Notes: generated by a model from the sequence alone, not told the origin. DNA of 64,000 nucleotides from Eubacteriales bacterium (GCA_030536555.1 JAUNPU010000011.1:36572-100571); one strand, 5' to 3'; numbered from the stretch's first letter, positions 36,601 to 44,206 are shown. Made by a program: numbers and translations.

Positions 36601-37181
36601 GGGCGGAAGCTGCTTAAGAATCCCGGCATCACCGTCTGGCTGTACTGGCGCAGAGAGTATTCGCCGCCGCACAGACACCAGTCGTACATCAGCGCCCGCT
36701 CCGCCAGAGCGTAGAGCTTCACCATCTCGCTGACGCTGGTCCGGCTGTTCAGCTGACCGTGTTCCTGACCGCGGGCGATGAGCTTTCGCAGCAGCTTGTA
36801 ATAGGTACGGTTCCGGTCCAGCAGGTGCTTCTCGCCGCTGGTGATCAGCTGGGTGGACAGAAGCCGGGTCAGCAGATCGATGGAAATGCTGTTCTCAATC
36901 ATGCCGAACAGCTCGCTGTTCAGAAGCAGAAGCTGGTCCATGGCATTCATCTCCGGGTCAAGCTGTTCCGCCAGCTCCTCGTATTTCTCATCAAACAGGG
37001 TGCTTAAGGTGGAGAGGAGGGCGTCTTTGCCGTCAAAGTAGTGGTAGAAGGAGCCCTTGGAGGTGCGGGACAGCTCGATGATATCCTCCACGGTGGTATC
37101 CTCGTAGCCCTGTTCATAGAACAGTCTCCATGCTGCGCTGACGATCTTGCCGCGGGTGTTGCGTGCATTTTTCCTTGCCAT
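36597..37181 (-). CDS. TetR/AcrR-family transcriptional regulator
   Basis: A 194-residue repressor-type protein. The N-terminal helix-turn-helix is standard (TRGKIVSAAWRLFYEQGYEDTTVEDIIELSRTSKGSFYHYFDGKDALL). The C-terminal ligand-binding domain cannot be matched to a substrate. AGGAGG precedes the ATG at 37181. The last codons, encoding GFLSSFRP, adjoin a tandem repeat array. No transporter or enzyme is divergently placed within reach except a short lipoprotein gene 200 bp away, so the target is unclear. Confidence 0.88.
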   Translation of the reverse strand: MARKNARNTRGKIVSAAWRLFYEQGYEDTTVEDIIELSRTSKGSFYHYFDGKDALLSTLSTLFDEKYEELAEQLDPEMNAMDQLLLLNSELFGMIENSISIDLLTRLLSTQLITSGEKHLLDRNRTYYKLLRKLIARGQEHGQLNSRTSVSEMVKLYALAERALMYDWCLCGGEYSLRQYSQTVMPGFLSSFRP

Positions 37182-37380
37182 ACTCCGGTTCCTCCTGATT
37201 GTGTGATAGGTGTGAAAATGTGTAGCTGTCAGGTATAACTTAACACAGGTGCTTTGGATTTGCAATGTTTTGTCAGCCGGTCAGGGGTATAGGGGACAGA
37301 CCGGGGTCATAGATTAGTAGTAAGCGCAGCGGCGCAGTCTCTGCGATGCTGCGAATCATATAATCTTCAGGGAGGCAGTG

Positions 37381-37812
37381 ATGGGAAGACGATGGAATCA
37401 CAAGGTGCTGTTGACAGTGGGACTTCTGGTGTGGGCCTGTGCGGTGCGGGTACTGACCGGCTGCAGTGTGGAGAAGGAGAGTCAGGAGAAGGTACGGGAT
37501 CTGGAATTTACGGTGGTGGGGGAGGCGGATCTGCCGGAGGAGCTGCGGAATCTGATTACCGAGAAGAAAATGGCGCCGTTCAAGCTGACCTACAGCAATG
37601 ACCAGGGGCTGTTCATCGTGGTGGGATACGGGGAGCAGGAGACCGGCGGCTACAGCATTTCCGTGGAGGAGCTTTACCTGACGGAAAATGCCATCGTGAT
37701 TGACACGGAGCTTCAGGGACCGGAGAGCAGCGAGGCTGCCGGAGTGGAAAAGTCGTATCCGTATGTGGTGGTGCGGACGGAGCAGCTGGAGAATCCGGTG
37801 ATCTTCCAGTAA
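37381..37812 (+). CDS. PrcB-like lipoprotein
   Basis: A 143-residue protein. The N terminus is a lipoprotein signal (HKVLLTVGLLVWACAVRVLTGC) with the lipobox LTGC, so Cys28 would be lipidated and the protein held on the outer face of the membrane. The rest resembles the PrcB C-terminal domain (QGLFIVVGYGEQETGGYSISVEELYLTEN, then SYPYVVVRTEQLENPVIF), named from a subunit of a secreted protease complex in spirochaetes. Function outside that case is unknown. GGGAGG precedes ATG 37381. A TATAAT at 37359-37364 lies too close to act for a normal leader, so its promoter is unclear. Confidence 0.7.
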   Translation: MGRRWNHKVLLTVGLLVWACAVRVLTGCSVEKESQEKVRDLEFTVVGEADLPEELRNLITEKKMAPFKLTYSNDQGLFIVVGYGEQETGGYSISVEELYLTENAIVIDTELQGPESSEAAGVEKSYPYVVVRTEQLENPVIFQ

Positions 37813-37820
37813 AAATGAAC

Positions 37821-37850
37821 TTGTAATTCAGCCCGTACATATGCTATGAT
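37821..37850 (+). promoter_or_regulatory. cysE promoter
   Basis: TTGTAA (37821-37826), an 18-bp spacer, TATGAT (37845-37850). No T-box or other amino-acid-sensing leader is visible in the 88 nt that follow. Confidence 0.6.
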
Positions 37851-37938
37851 AAAGGACAAATTAAAACTGTGCCGGGATTGTACCCATATCGGGCGCAGCG
37901 AATCACAGGTTGTCAGAATAGAAAACGAGGGCTGAAGG

Positions 37939-38598
37939 ATGATATTTAAGGATATTTGGCTGGATGTAAAGGCTGTTCAGGAGCGGGATCCGGCAGCGAG
38001 AAGTGCATTGGAGGTATTGCTGCTGTATCAGGGCGTTCACGCGCTGATCTGGCATCGGTTTGCGCACTGGTTCTATAAGCACCACATGTTTTTCATTGCC
38101 AGACTGATCTCTCAGCTGGCGCGGTTCTTTACGCTGATCGAGATTCATCCGGGAGCGGAGTTAGGGCACGGAATCCTGATTGACCATGGCTGCGGCGTGG
38201 TGATCGGTGAGACCACAGTGGTCGGTGACAACTGTACCATTTATCAGGGGGTGACCCTGGGCGGCGTAGGTCTGAATAAGGGAAAGCGTCACCCGACCCT
38301 GGGCAGCAATGTGACCGTAGGTGCCGGAGCGAAGATTCTGGGCGCCTTTGAGGTGGGCGACAACTGTACCATCGCCGCCAATGCAGTGCTGCTAAAGCCT
38401 CTGGAGAATGACACCACGGCAGTCGGCATCCCGGCGCGGCCGGTGAAGGTGGCTGGCGTGCCGATCAAGAAGGAGAACAGGTCCGTGACCATGGAACATT
38501 ACAGCCAGATGGAGAACAAGGTGCTGGCATTGGAGGCGGAGCTTACCCGCCTGCAGACCGAGCTGGTGGCGCTGCGGGGAGAGGAAAAGCAGAGCTGA
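37939..38598 (+). CDS. cysE: Serine O-acetyltransferase
   Basis: A 219-residue enzyme that makes O-acetylserine from serine and acetyl-CoA, the first step of cysteine synthesis. The N-terminal helical part (DPAARSALEVLLLYQGVHALIWHRFAHWFY) precedes a left-handed beta helix of hexapeptide repeats. That helix includes IEIHPGAELGHGILIDHGCGVVIGETTVVG, TIYQGVTLGGVG and the GIPARPV end cap. Catalytic His residues are in IDHG and IHPG. The C-terminal tail is a short coiled coil (ENKVLALEAELTRLQTEL). The length is typical of the short Gram-positive form. No cysK is adjacent. Confidence 0.94.
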   Translation: MIFKDIWLDVKAVQERDPAARSALEVLLLYQGVHALIWHRFAHWFYKHHMFFIARLISQLARFFTLIEIHPGAELGHGILIDHGCGVVIGETTVVGDNCTIYQGVTLGGVGLNKGKRHPTLGSNVTVGAGAKILGAFEVGDNCTIAANAVLLKPLENDTTAVGIPARPVKVAGVPIKKENRSVTMEHYSQMENKVLALEAELTRLQTELVALRGEEKQS

Positions 38599-38673
38599 CA
38601 CTGAGGGACAGCCTGGACAGCAGGGGCTGACAGGCGAAGTACAGGAGAGAACGGAGCACTGACGGAGGAAAGA

Positions 38674-39642
38674 ATGACCGATACGAATTATGAAGAGCAG
38701 CGCCGGACAGCTGAGAACGGGAGCGAGGGAGCTGTCGTGACAGAGCCGGATGCCGGAGCCTGCGGTGCTATGGCAGAGCCGGAGACCGGAGTCTGTGATG
38801 AGCGCTGCCGTGACATCGAGCGCAGCATCATCAAGCGGTTCCGCAAGGAGATCTGGCGGCCGTTTGTCAAGGCGTTGAATGAATATGATATGATTAAAGA
38901 GGGCGATAATATTGCCGTGTGCATTTCCGGCGGCAAGGATTCCATGCTGCTTGCCAAGTGCATGCAGGAGATCCTGCGCCACGGCAGGATGGAGTTCGGG
39001 CTGAAGTTCATCGTCATGGACCCGGGCTATCACCCGGCGAACCGGAAGCTGATCGAGGAGAATGCGAAGCTGATGGGAATCCCGATCCACATTTTCGAGT
39101 CCGATATTTTCGAGACGGTGGTGGACGCTGGCGGTTCCCCCTGCTACCTGTGTGCGCGGATGCGCCGGGGCAATCTCTACGCCAACGCGAAGGAGCTGGG
39201 CTGCAACAAGATCGCCCTGGGACATCATTTTGACGATGTGATCGAGACGATCCTTATGAGCATGCTCTACGGCGCCCAGGTCAATACCATGATGCCGAAG
39301 CTGCACAGCACCAATTTTGAGGGAATGGAGCTGATCCGCCCCCTGTATCTGGTGAAGGAGCAGGATATTCTGGCGTGGAAGGACTACAATCATCTGCGTT
39401 TTCTGCAGTGTGCCTGCCGGTTTACGGAGAAGATTGCGAAGGAGCGGGCGCTGGAGGAGGAAATTCATTCCTCCAAGCGGCAGGAGATGAAGGAGCTGAT
39501 CAACCGGTTCCGCCAGATCAATCCCCACATTGAGACCAACATTTTCAAGAGTGTGGAAAATGTCAATCTGGATGCCTGCATCGGCTACGTGAAGGATGGG
39601 GAGCGGCATCATTTTCTGGAAGAGTACGACCTGAATTCATAA
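38674..39642 (+). CDS. TtcA-family tRNA thiolation protein (PP-loop ATPase)
   Basis: A 322-residue protein with the PP-loop SGGKDSMLL near residue 90 that binds ATP. A cysteine pair, CYLCARMRRG, and a later CACRF suggest a thiolation mechanism using an Fe-S cluster. GHHFDDVIETILMSML is the family helix after the second Cys motif. TtcA makes 2-thiocytidine at position 32 of tRNA, but close homologues in Clostridia can have other tRNA or sulfur-transfer targets. The first about 45 residues are a low-complexity acidic extension. GGAGG lies 6 nt before the ATG. Confidence 0.85.
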   Translation: MTDTNYEEQRRTAENGSEGAVVTEPDAGACGAMAEPETGVCDERCRDIERSIIKRFRKEIWRPFVKALNEYDMIKEGDNIAVCISGGKDSMLLAKCMQEILRHGRMEFGLKFIVMDPGYHPANRKLIEENAKLMGIPIHIFESDIFETVVDAGGSPCYLCARMRRGNLYANAKELGCNKIALGHHFDDVIETILMSMLYGAQVNTMMPKLHSTNFEGMELIRPLYLVKEQDILAWKDYNHLRFLQCACRFTEKIAKERALEEEIHSSKRQEMKELINRFRQINPHIETNIFKSVENVNLDACIGYVKDGERHHFLEEYDLNS

Positions 39643-39648
39643 AATCAT

Positions 39649-39734
39649 AAGCACCCACATAAGCTTTCTGTAAAGAATGGTTCCGGCGGCCTTCTGGCGG
39701 GATCGGAATCAAATGGAAGGTAAGGTGGGTGCTT
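39649..39734 (+). promoter_or_regulatory. Long-range stem covering the ribosome-binding site of the SipL-like gene
   Basis: AAGCACCCAC (39649-39658), just after the ttcA-like stop, is perfectly complementary to GTGGGTGCTT (39725-39734), which contains the GGTGGG ribosome-binding site of the next gene and ends two bases before its ATG. With the four T that follow it could be either a weak terminator or a switch that hides the start. Confidence 0.65.
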
Positions 39735-39736
39735 TT

Positions 39737-41380
39737 ATGTTGGAACTGATTAAGCGGAATATACATATGAACCGGTGGAAGAGCCAGGTCAATACCCAGG
39801 TTACCCTGGATGACGATTTCATTGTGCCGGATACCATGAGTGATATTGCTCAGGTGATTCTGGATGCGGGGGAGGTGCAGCTGGAGCCGGTGAAGGTCCA
39901 GAGCGAGAAGCTTCAGGTGCGTGGAAAGCTGGACTTCCATGTGCTGTACCGGAAGGATGAAGGCGGGCTGCAGACCCTGGGAGGCATGCTGCCCTTTGAG
40001 GAGACCATCAATGTGCCGGGGCTGGAGGAGAAGGACTATGTGAGCGTCACCTGGCAGCTGGAGGATCTGGACGTGGGAATCATCAACTCCAGAAAGCTGA
40101 GCATCAAGGCGATTGTGACGCTGGAAGCCCGGGTGGAGACGCTGTTTGACACGGAGGCGGCTGTGGAGCTGGGAAGTGTTCAGGATGACGGGGAGGGTGC
40201 GCCGCAGATCGAGAAGCAAAAAAGCGCCGTGGACGTGGCTGCCATTGCCCTGCGGCGCAGGGACACCTTCCGCATGAAGGAGGAAATCACTCTGTCCGGC
40301 AGCAAGCCTGCCATCGACCGGCTTCTGTGGACGGAAATGCGTCTGTCCGGCGTGACCACCCGCCCCATGGACGGGAAGATTCACATTGAGGGCGCGGTGC
40401 TGGTCTTCGTCATTTATGAGGGCGAAGGGGAAGGGGACGTGATCCAGTGGGTGGAGGAGTCCCTGCCCTTTGCCGGTGATGTGGAGATTCAGGGAGCAGT
40501 GGAGGAGATGATTCCGGCAATCTCCGTGCGCCTGATTCACAGGGGAATCGAGGAGAAGCCGGATTATGACGGGGAAATGAGGGAGCTTTCCGTGGATGCG
40601 GTGATGGAGCTGGACATCCGGCTCTATGAGGAACAGCGGCTGGAGCTGCTTACGGACCTTTATGCCACCAACCGGGAGCTGGAGCTTGAGACCCGGGAGG
40701 CGTGCTTCGACCAGCTGCTGACCCGGAATACGGGCCGCTGCAAGGTGACGGAGAAGTTTGCACTGGACGGGGGCCCCCGAGTTCTGCAGATTTGCCACAG
40801 CACCGGCACGGTGAAGGTGGATGAGGTGGAGGCGAAGGGGGCACAGGGTGCGGCTCCGGCGGCGCAGGGTGCGACTCCGGTGATGCAGGGGACAGCTCAG
40901 GCGGATATGCTCTCTCTGGACGGGGTGCTGGAGGTGAAGATTCTGTACCTGACCGATGATGACAGCCAGCCAGTTCAGTCGGCAGTGGAAAATCTGCCCT
41001 TCCACTACGATGCGGAGGTGCCGGGCATCCGGGCAGACAGTATCTGGTATCTGGAGACCGGGGTGGAGCAGCTGACGGCGGTGATGGTGGGCGGCGACAC
41101 GGTGGAGGTGAAGGCAGTTCTGGTACTGGATATGCTGGTGCTGCAGCCGGTCTGCCAGACGGTGGTGAGCCGGGCAATCACAGGTCCGCTGGACAGAAAG
41201 AAGCTGCAGCAGATGCCGGGAATTGTGGGCTACCTGGTGCAGGAGGGGGACAGTCTGTGGAAAATTGCCAGACGATTCCACACCACGGTGGATAACATCA
41301 TGACAACCAACAATCTGGCGTCGGAGGAGGTCCGGCGGGGGGAATGTCTGATTCTGGTGAAGGAGATTACGCGGGAGTAG
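39737..41380 (+). CDS. DUF3794 and LysM protein, SipL-like spore assembly factor
   Basis: A 547-residue protein beginning LELIKRNIHMNRWKSQVNTQVTLDDDFIVPDTMSDI, the characteristic SipL opening. Three DUF3794 repeats can be traced (roughly residues 30-130, 160-290, 370-470), each with L-E-V/I-K strands and VPG-type turns. An Ala/Gln/Gly-rich linker lies before the last repeat. A C-terminal LysM domain (VGYLVQEGDSLWKIARRFHTTVDNIMTTNNL) would bind the developing coat/peptidoglycan layer. In Clostridioides difficile SipL works with SpoIVA in coat assembly. I start at ATG 39737, whose upstream GGTGGG is sequestered in a stem. Presence implies a spore-former. Confidence 0.85.
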   Translation: MLELIKRNIHMNRWKSQVNTQVTLDDDFIVPDTMSDIAQVILDAGEVQLEPVKVQSEKLQVRGKLDFHVLYRKDEGGLQTLGGMLPFEETINVPGLEEKDYVSVTWQLEDLDVGIINSRKLSIKAIVTLEARVETLFDTEAAVELGSVQDDGEGAPQIEKQKSAVDVAAIALRRRDTFRMKEEITLSGSKPAIDRLLWTEMRLSGVTTRPMDGKIHIEGAVLVFVIYEGEGEGDVIQWVEESLPFAGDVEIQGAVEEMIPAISVRLIHRGIEEKPDYDGEMRELSVDAVMELDIRLYEEQRLELLTDLYATNRELELETREACFDQLLTRNTGRCKVTEKFALDGGPRVLQICHSTGTVKVDEVEAKGAQGAAPAAQGATPVMQGTAQADMLSLDGVLEVKILYLTDDDSQPVQSAVENLPFHYDAEVPGIRADSIWYLETGVEQLTAVMVGGDTVEVKAVLVLDMLVLQPVCQTVVSRAITGPLDRKKLQQMPGIVGYLVQEGDSLWKIARRFHTTVDNIMTTNNLASEEVRRGECLILVKEITRE

Positions 41381-41422
41381 CGTTGTGGGGCAGGATTGTG
41401 GATCATGCATGAGCAGACCTGC

Positions 41423-41530
41423 GGCGGCAGAAGACTGGCGGGGGGCGGCGAGGAAGCTCCCGGCGGCAGAAGACTGGCGTGGCGGCGAGGAAGCTCCCGG
41501 CGGCAGAAGACTGGTGGGGCGGCGAGATGA
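41423..41530. repeat. Tandem 37-39-bp GC-rich repeats
   Basis: Units beginning GGCGGCAGAAGACTGG and ending GAGGAAGCTCCC occur at 41423-41461 (39 bp) and 41462-41498 (37 bp), then a partial third copy. An open frame runs through them but has no ribosome-binding site or coding character, so I do not call a gene. Confidence 0.85.
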
Positions 41531-42392
41531 AATACAGTCAGGCACATTTGGGGCGAAAGCGGTATACATTAAAGTATGGCATCTCGCATTCAGCTGGTGC
41601 TTTCTATAGATCAGGGCAACCTGGGCGGCGGACGTGAACTTGCAGGCGCGGAAGCCGCCTACATAGCGGTGGAGATTTAATTTTGGTGGGGATTTTGGAC
41701 AATAAATGGCAAAATCCGGTTCTTCCTGATTTTTATGTTTTTTGCTCAAAATATTTATTAAACTTGATGTTGGGCAAATATGGCTACCTTGAAATGCACT
41801 TTATTGTCCAATATTACCTAAGTATAGCAATATCCGTATGCTGCAGAACTTAACGTGTCACTGTGACTGGGATTATATATGCATTAATCAAAAAGAACAA
41901 TTTCATATGTAAAAATGACATAATTTACAGCGCTTAAATGTCAAAAATACATATGAAAATTGCGAAACATGGATTTCCATATGTATATTGGGAAGCTTTT
42001 ACATGAATTTGAATGAAAAATTACAGCTGAAATCGCAGAAAACATGTATTTCATATGTATTTTGGAAAAATGAGACCAAAGTCAGCACATAAGATAAGTG
42101 GTGCAAGGTGTTTGGATTATCACTGTGTCAAAATAAAGAAATTGTGCCCGATACCACGAGAACATAAATATTCGGAAGAACCCAAAATCCTTAAAAATTA
42201 TCCAAAGTCATGGAAAAGCGCTTGATATTTGGGCGGAAAAGAGGGAGTTTGGATAATAAAGGGCGGATTCTAAAGAAAATTGTCCAAAATTCTTGAGATT
42301 TTGGATAATTAGAGGGTGATTTGAAGAAAATTATCCAAAATTTGCTTTATGTCAACTGATTAAGCGGAGGAATCACGGTTTGCGAGGGGGGA
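41531..42392. other. AT-rich gene-free stretch rich in palindromes
   Basis: No gene is supported on either strand. The DNA drops sharply in GC after the tandem repeats. It holds the TTGGAYAAT palindrome array and the CATATG inverted repeat described separately. It may be decayed sequence or a landing zone for insertions. Confidence 0.6.
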
Positions 42393-42430
42393 TTGGACAA
42401 TAAATGGCAAAATCATGAAAAATTGTCCAA
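41695..42430. repeat. Array of TTGGAYAAT / ATTRTCCAA palindromes
   Basis: The 9-mer recurs in alternating orientation. Three clear hairpin units are 42248-42288 (TTTGGATAAT with ATTGTCCAAA), 42298-42341 (13-bp perfect arms) and 42393-42430 (TTGGACAAT with ATTGTCCAA). A 22-nt block beginning TTGGACAATAAATGG is repeated exactly at 41695-41716 and 42393-42414. The inverted 9-mer also occurs near 41811 and 42198. The last unit lies about 55 bp before the toxin promoter. Confidence 0.75.
41901..41958. repeat. CATATG-centred inverted repeat
   Basis: TTTCATATGTA (41901-41911) and TACATATGAAA (41948-41958) are perfect complements, with inner TGACA/TGTCA pairing. Related CATATGTA motifs recur near 41985 and 42049. 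Confidence 0.65.
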
Positions 42431-42485
42431 ACATCTGAAATGCAATGCCACGACTCCACAAAATTTGAGATTGAGCCATAAAACA

Positions 42486-42514
42486 TTGCCGGGGGTATTA
42501 CTTTGTGTTAAACT
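42486..42514 (+). promoter_or_regulatory. Probable promoter of the small toxin gene
   Basis: TTGCCG (42486-42491), a 17-bp spacer, TAAACT (42509-42514). The predicted leader of about 65 nt contains the stem that hides the ribosome-binding site. Confidence 0.5.
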
Positions 42515-42549
42515 AAAGGAAGAAATAGTCGCGTCACTGCAAGGTGTTG

Positions 42550-42577
42550 ACCTGCCATCCTACATAAGATGGGAGGT
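42550..42577 (+). promoter_or_regulatory. Hairpin sequestering the toxin ribosome-binding site
   Basis: ACCTGCCATC (42550-42559) pairs with GATGGGAGGT (42568-42577), one G-G mismatch, 8-nt loop. The 3' arm contains GGGAGG, the toxin's Shine-Dalgarno. Such occlusion is a known feature of type I toxin mRNAs. Confidence 0.7.
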
Positions 42578-42584
42578 GGTGCCA

Positions 42585-42668
42585 ATGAATTTTGATTTCA
42601 AGGACCTTATGGCGTTTGGAATGTTCATTTTGGCATTGCTTGCTTTTATCTTTGATAATTGTAAGTAG
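42585..42668 (+). CDS. 27-residue holin-like membrane peptide, probable type I toxin
   Basis: The peptide has a short charged N terminus (NFDFKD), one hydrophobic helix (MAFGMFILALLAFIF) and a polar end (DNCK). This is the pattern of the small holin-like toxins of Firmicutes, of which TxpA and BsrG are relatives: a very short N-terminal segment, then MxxFGxFxxALxxFI-type sequence. GGGAGG ends 8 nt before the ATG. An in-frame upstream extension to 42393 lacks a ribosome-binding site and overlaps repeat DNA, so I reject it. A convincing antisense promoter and terminator overlap the 3' side, completing a toxin-antitoxin module. Overproduction of such peptides damages the membrane; the role here is inference. 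Confidence 0.72.
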   Translation: MNFDFKDLMAFGMFILALLAFIFDNCK

Positions 42669-42700
42669 CGTTTTTCTATAATAACTCTGAAAAAGGTATA

Positions 42701-42795
42701 GAAAAACCACCCTTGTATACTTGGCGGTAGAGAGGGTGGATTTCTATCTTTCAATACAGGCCAACCCTTGTAGAGGGGCGGCTATTTCTTTTGAT
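42701..42795 (-). ncRNA. Probable antisense RNA antitoxin
   Basis: On the minus strand a promoter (-35 TTGCAC at 42830-42825, 17-bp spacer, -10 TATATT at 42807-42802) predicts a start near 42795. About 95 nt downstream a stem (42707-42712 with 42734-42739, CCACCC/GGGTGG) is followed by five T on that strand, an intrinsic terminator. A further hairpin lies at 42760-42782. The RNA is complementary to the 3' region of the toxin transcript, as in the TxpA/RatA and BsrG/SR4 pairs. Confidence 0.65.
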
Positions 42796-42801
42796 ATTAT
42801 T

Positions 42802-42830
42802 AATATATCATAGAACATGGAGAAGTGCAA
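42802..42830 (-). promoter_or_regulatory. Antisense RNA promoter
   Basis: Minus-strand TTGCAC-N17-TATATT, correctly spaced and facing the toxin gene. Confidence 0.65.
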
Positions 42831-42863
42831 GGCTTTGCAATTCAAGGCAGAGGAACGATACCA

Positions 42864-43145
42864 ATGGAACATACAGAATCAGAAACAGAAGTCAATTACA
42901 CCTACCTGCTCCGGTGTGCTGACGGCAGCCTGTACTGCGGGTGGACGAACCATCTGGAGCGGCGGGTGCAGGCGCATAATGAGGGGAGCGGGGCGAAGTA
43001 TACAAAGAGCCGCCGGCCGGTGGTGCTGGTATATTATGAAGTGTTTGCCACAAAGCAGGAGGCGATGCGGCGGGAGTGGGCGGTGAAGCAGCTGAGCCGG
43101 AAGCAGAAGCTGGAGCTGATCGCAGGGTGGCAGAGGCCGCAGTGA
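42864..43145 (+). CDS. GIY-YIG nuclease-domain protein (UPF0213/YhbQ-YazA type)
   Basis: A 93-residue single-domain protein. The GIY-YIG signature is present as YTYLLRCADGSLYCGWTNHLERRVQAHN, with the conserved Arg and His. The later EVFATKQEAMRREWAVKQLSRKQKLELI matches the YhbQ/YazA family. The order YT(Y)LL...LYCG is typical of these stand-alone domains, which are proposed nucleases whose biological target is not settled. ATG 42864 is preceded by AGAGG. Its promoter region overlaps the antisense RNA promoter on the opposite strand. Confidence 0.88.
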   Translation: MEHTESETEVNYTYLLRCADGSLYCGWTNHLERRVQAHNEGSGAKYTKSRRPVVLVYYEVFATKQEAMRREWAVKQLSRKQKLELIAGWQRPQ

Positions 43146-43290
43146 CGGCTGGAGCTGATCACAGGATGACAGCAGCCGGAACAGAGGAATGCAGGAACAG
43201 AGAAAACTCAGAATAAAGGAAACTCAGAATAAAGAAAAGTCAGATTATACAGATTAACACACAGATAAATTCACAGGGAGGACAGGCAGG

Positions 43291-44076
43291 TTGGCAAGGA
43301 CAAAATACGATCAGATATACAAGAGTCTTCGGGAGAGGATTGAGGGGAAGGAATGCGACTATCAGACGCTCCTGCCGTCGGAAAATACACTGGTGCAGGA
43401 GTATGACTGTTCCCGGAATACGGTGCGCCGCGCCATCGCCCAGCTGGCGGAGGAGGGGTATGTGCAGAGCATTCATGGCAAGGGGGTACGGGTGATCTAT
43501 CAGCCCTACGAGCAGTCGGAATTCATGCTGAGCGGTATTGAGAGCCTGAAGGAGGCGGTGGCGCGCAACAGGAAGGAGTATACGACGAAGGTGGTCTGCT
43601 TTGCGGAGCTGACAGTGGATGAGCGGATTCACGCCAGGACTACATTTCCGGTGGGGGCGGAGATCTATTATCTTCAGCGGGTCCGCTATATTGATGGCAA
43701 GGCGATCATTCTGGACCACAATTATTTCCTCAAGTCGGTTGCCCGCGGTCTGACACAGGAGATAGCAGAACGCTCGGTCTACGAGTACATGGAACAGGTG
43801 CTGGGAGAAAATATCGTCACCACGCGCCGCAAGATGACGGTGGAGCGGATGACGGAGGTGGATAACAAGTATCTGGAGCTGAAGGACTTTAACTGTCTGG
43901 CGGTGGTCAGCAGCCTCACCTACAATGCTGAGGGAATCATGTTTGAGTATACCCAGTCAAGGCACCGTCCGGACTGCTTTGTATTTTACGATACGGCGCA
44001 CCGGGTGAGGAGCGGACAGCCGATGCAGAACGATGGACAGGATTTGAATGAAACAATAGAACAGATAAGAAAATGA
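43291..44076 (+). CDS. treR: Trehalose operon regulator TreR (GntR family, UTRA domain)
   Basis: A 261-residue regulator. The N-terminal GntR winged helix (KYDQIYKSLRERIEGKECDYQTLLPSENTLVQEYDCSRNTVRRAIAQLAEEGYVQSIHGKGV) is followed by a UTRA effector domain. TreR responds to trehalose-6-phosphate. It starts with TTG, preceded by GGGAGG with 9-nt spacing; a weak start suits a repressor kept at low level. It lies directly upstream of the trehalose PTS gene and its twin operators. A terminator separates it from treP, so treP-treC are transcribed separately. Confidence 0.9.
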   Translation: MARTKYDQIYKSLRERIEGKECDYQTLLPSENTLVQEYDCSRNTVRRAIAQLAEEGYVQSIHGKGVRVIYQPYEQSEFMLSGIESLKEAVARNRKEYTTKVVCFAELTVDERIHARTTFPVGAEIYYLQRVRYIDGKAIILDHNYFLKSVARGLTQEIAERSVYEYMEQVLGENIVTTRRKMTVERMTEVDNKYLELKDFNCLAVVSSLTYNAEGIMFEYTQSRHRPDCFVFYDTAHRVRSGQPMQNDGQDLNETIEQIRK

Positions 44077-44092
44077 GATGGGAGACCGATAC

Positions 44093-44132
44093 TTCTGCGC
44101 AGGAGTCTGAGCGGAGGCAGCGGTCTTTTTTT
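44093..44132 (+). terminator. Intrinsic terminator after treR
   Basis: AGACCG (44093-44098) pairs with CGGTCT (44121-44126), with inner pairing, then seven T. Confidence 0.8.
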
Positions 44133-44206
44133 GTCCCCAAATAGCGTGCTAAAGATCTTTTCAAAATGCACTTTCAAAATACTATGAAAATATGTTAAAA
44201 AAATGA

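Noticed and set aside
37813..37938. T-box leader before cysE
   Set aside because: No specifier loop or T-box motif can be found in the short leader.
41423..41530. Possible CRISPR array or coding repeats
   Set aside because: Units abut without spacers; the open frame through them has no start signal.
39563..41749. Minus-strand open frame of 728 codons opposite the SipL-like gene
   Set aside because: The plus-strand protein is a recognisable DUF3794/LysM protein; the antisense frame reads as His/Leu/Arg-rich sequence with no domain.
42393..42668. 91-codon version of the small toxin gene
   Set aside because: The upstream part overlaps repeat DNA and has no ribosome-binding site, while the internal ATG at 42585 has a strong one and leaves a family-like 27-residue peptide.
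42585..42668. Prophage holin
   Set aside because: No other phage gene is near; size and antisense RNA fit a type I toxin better.
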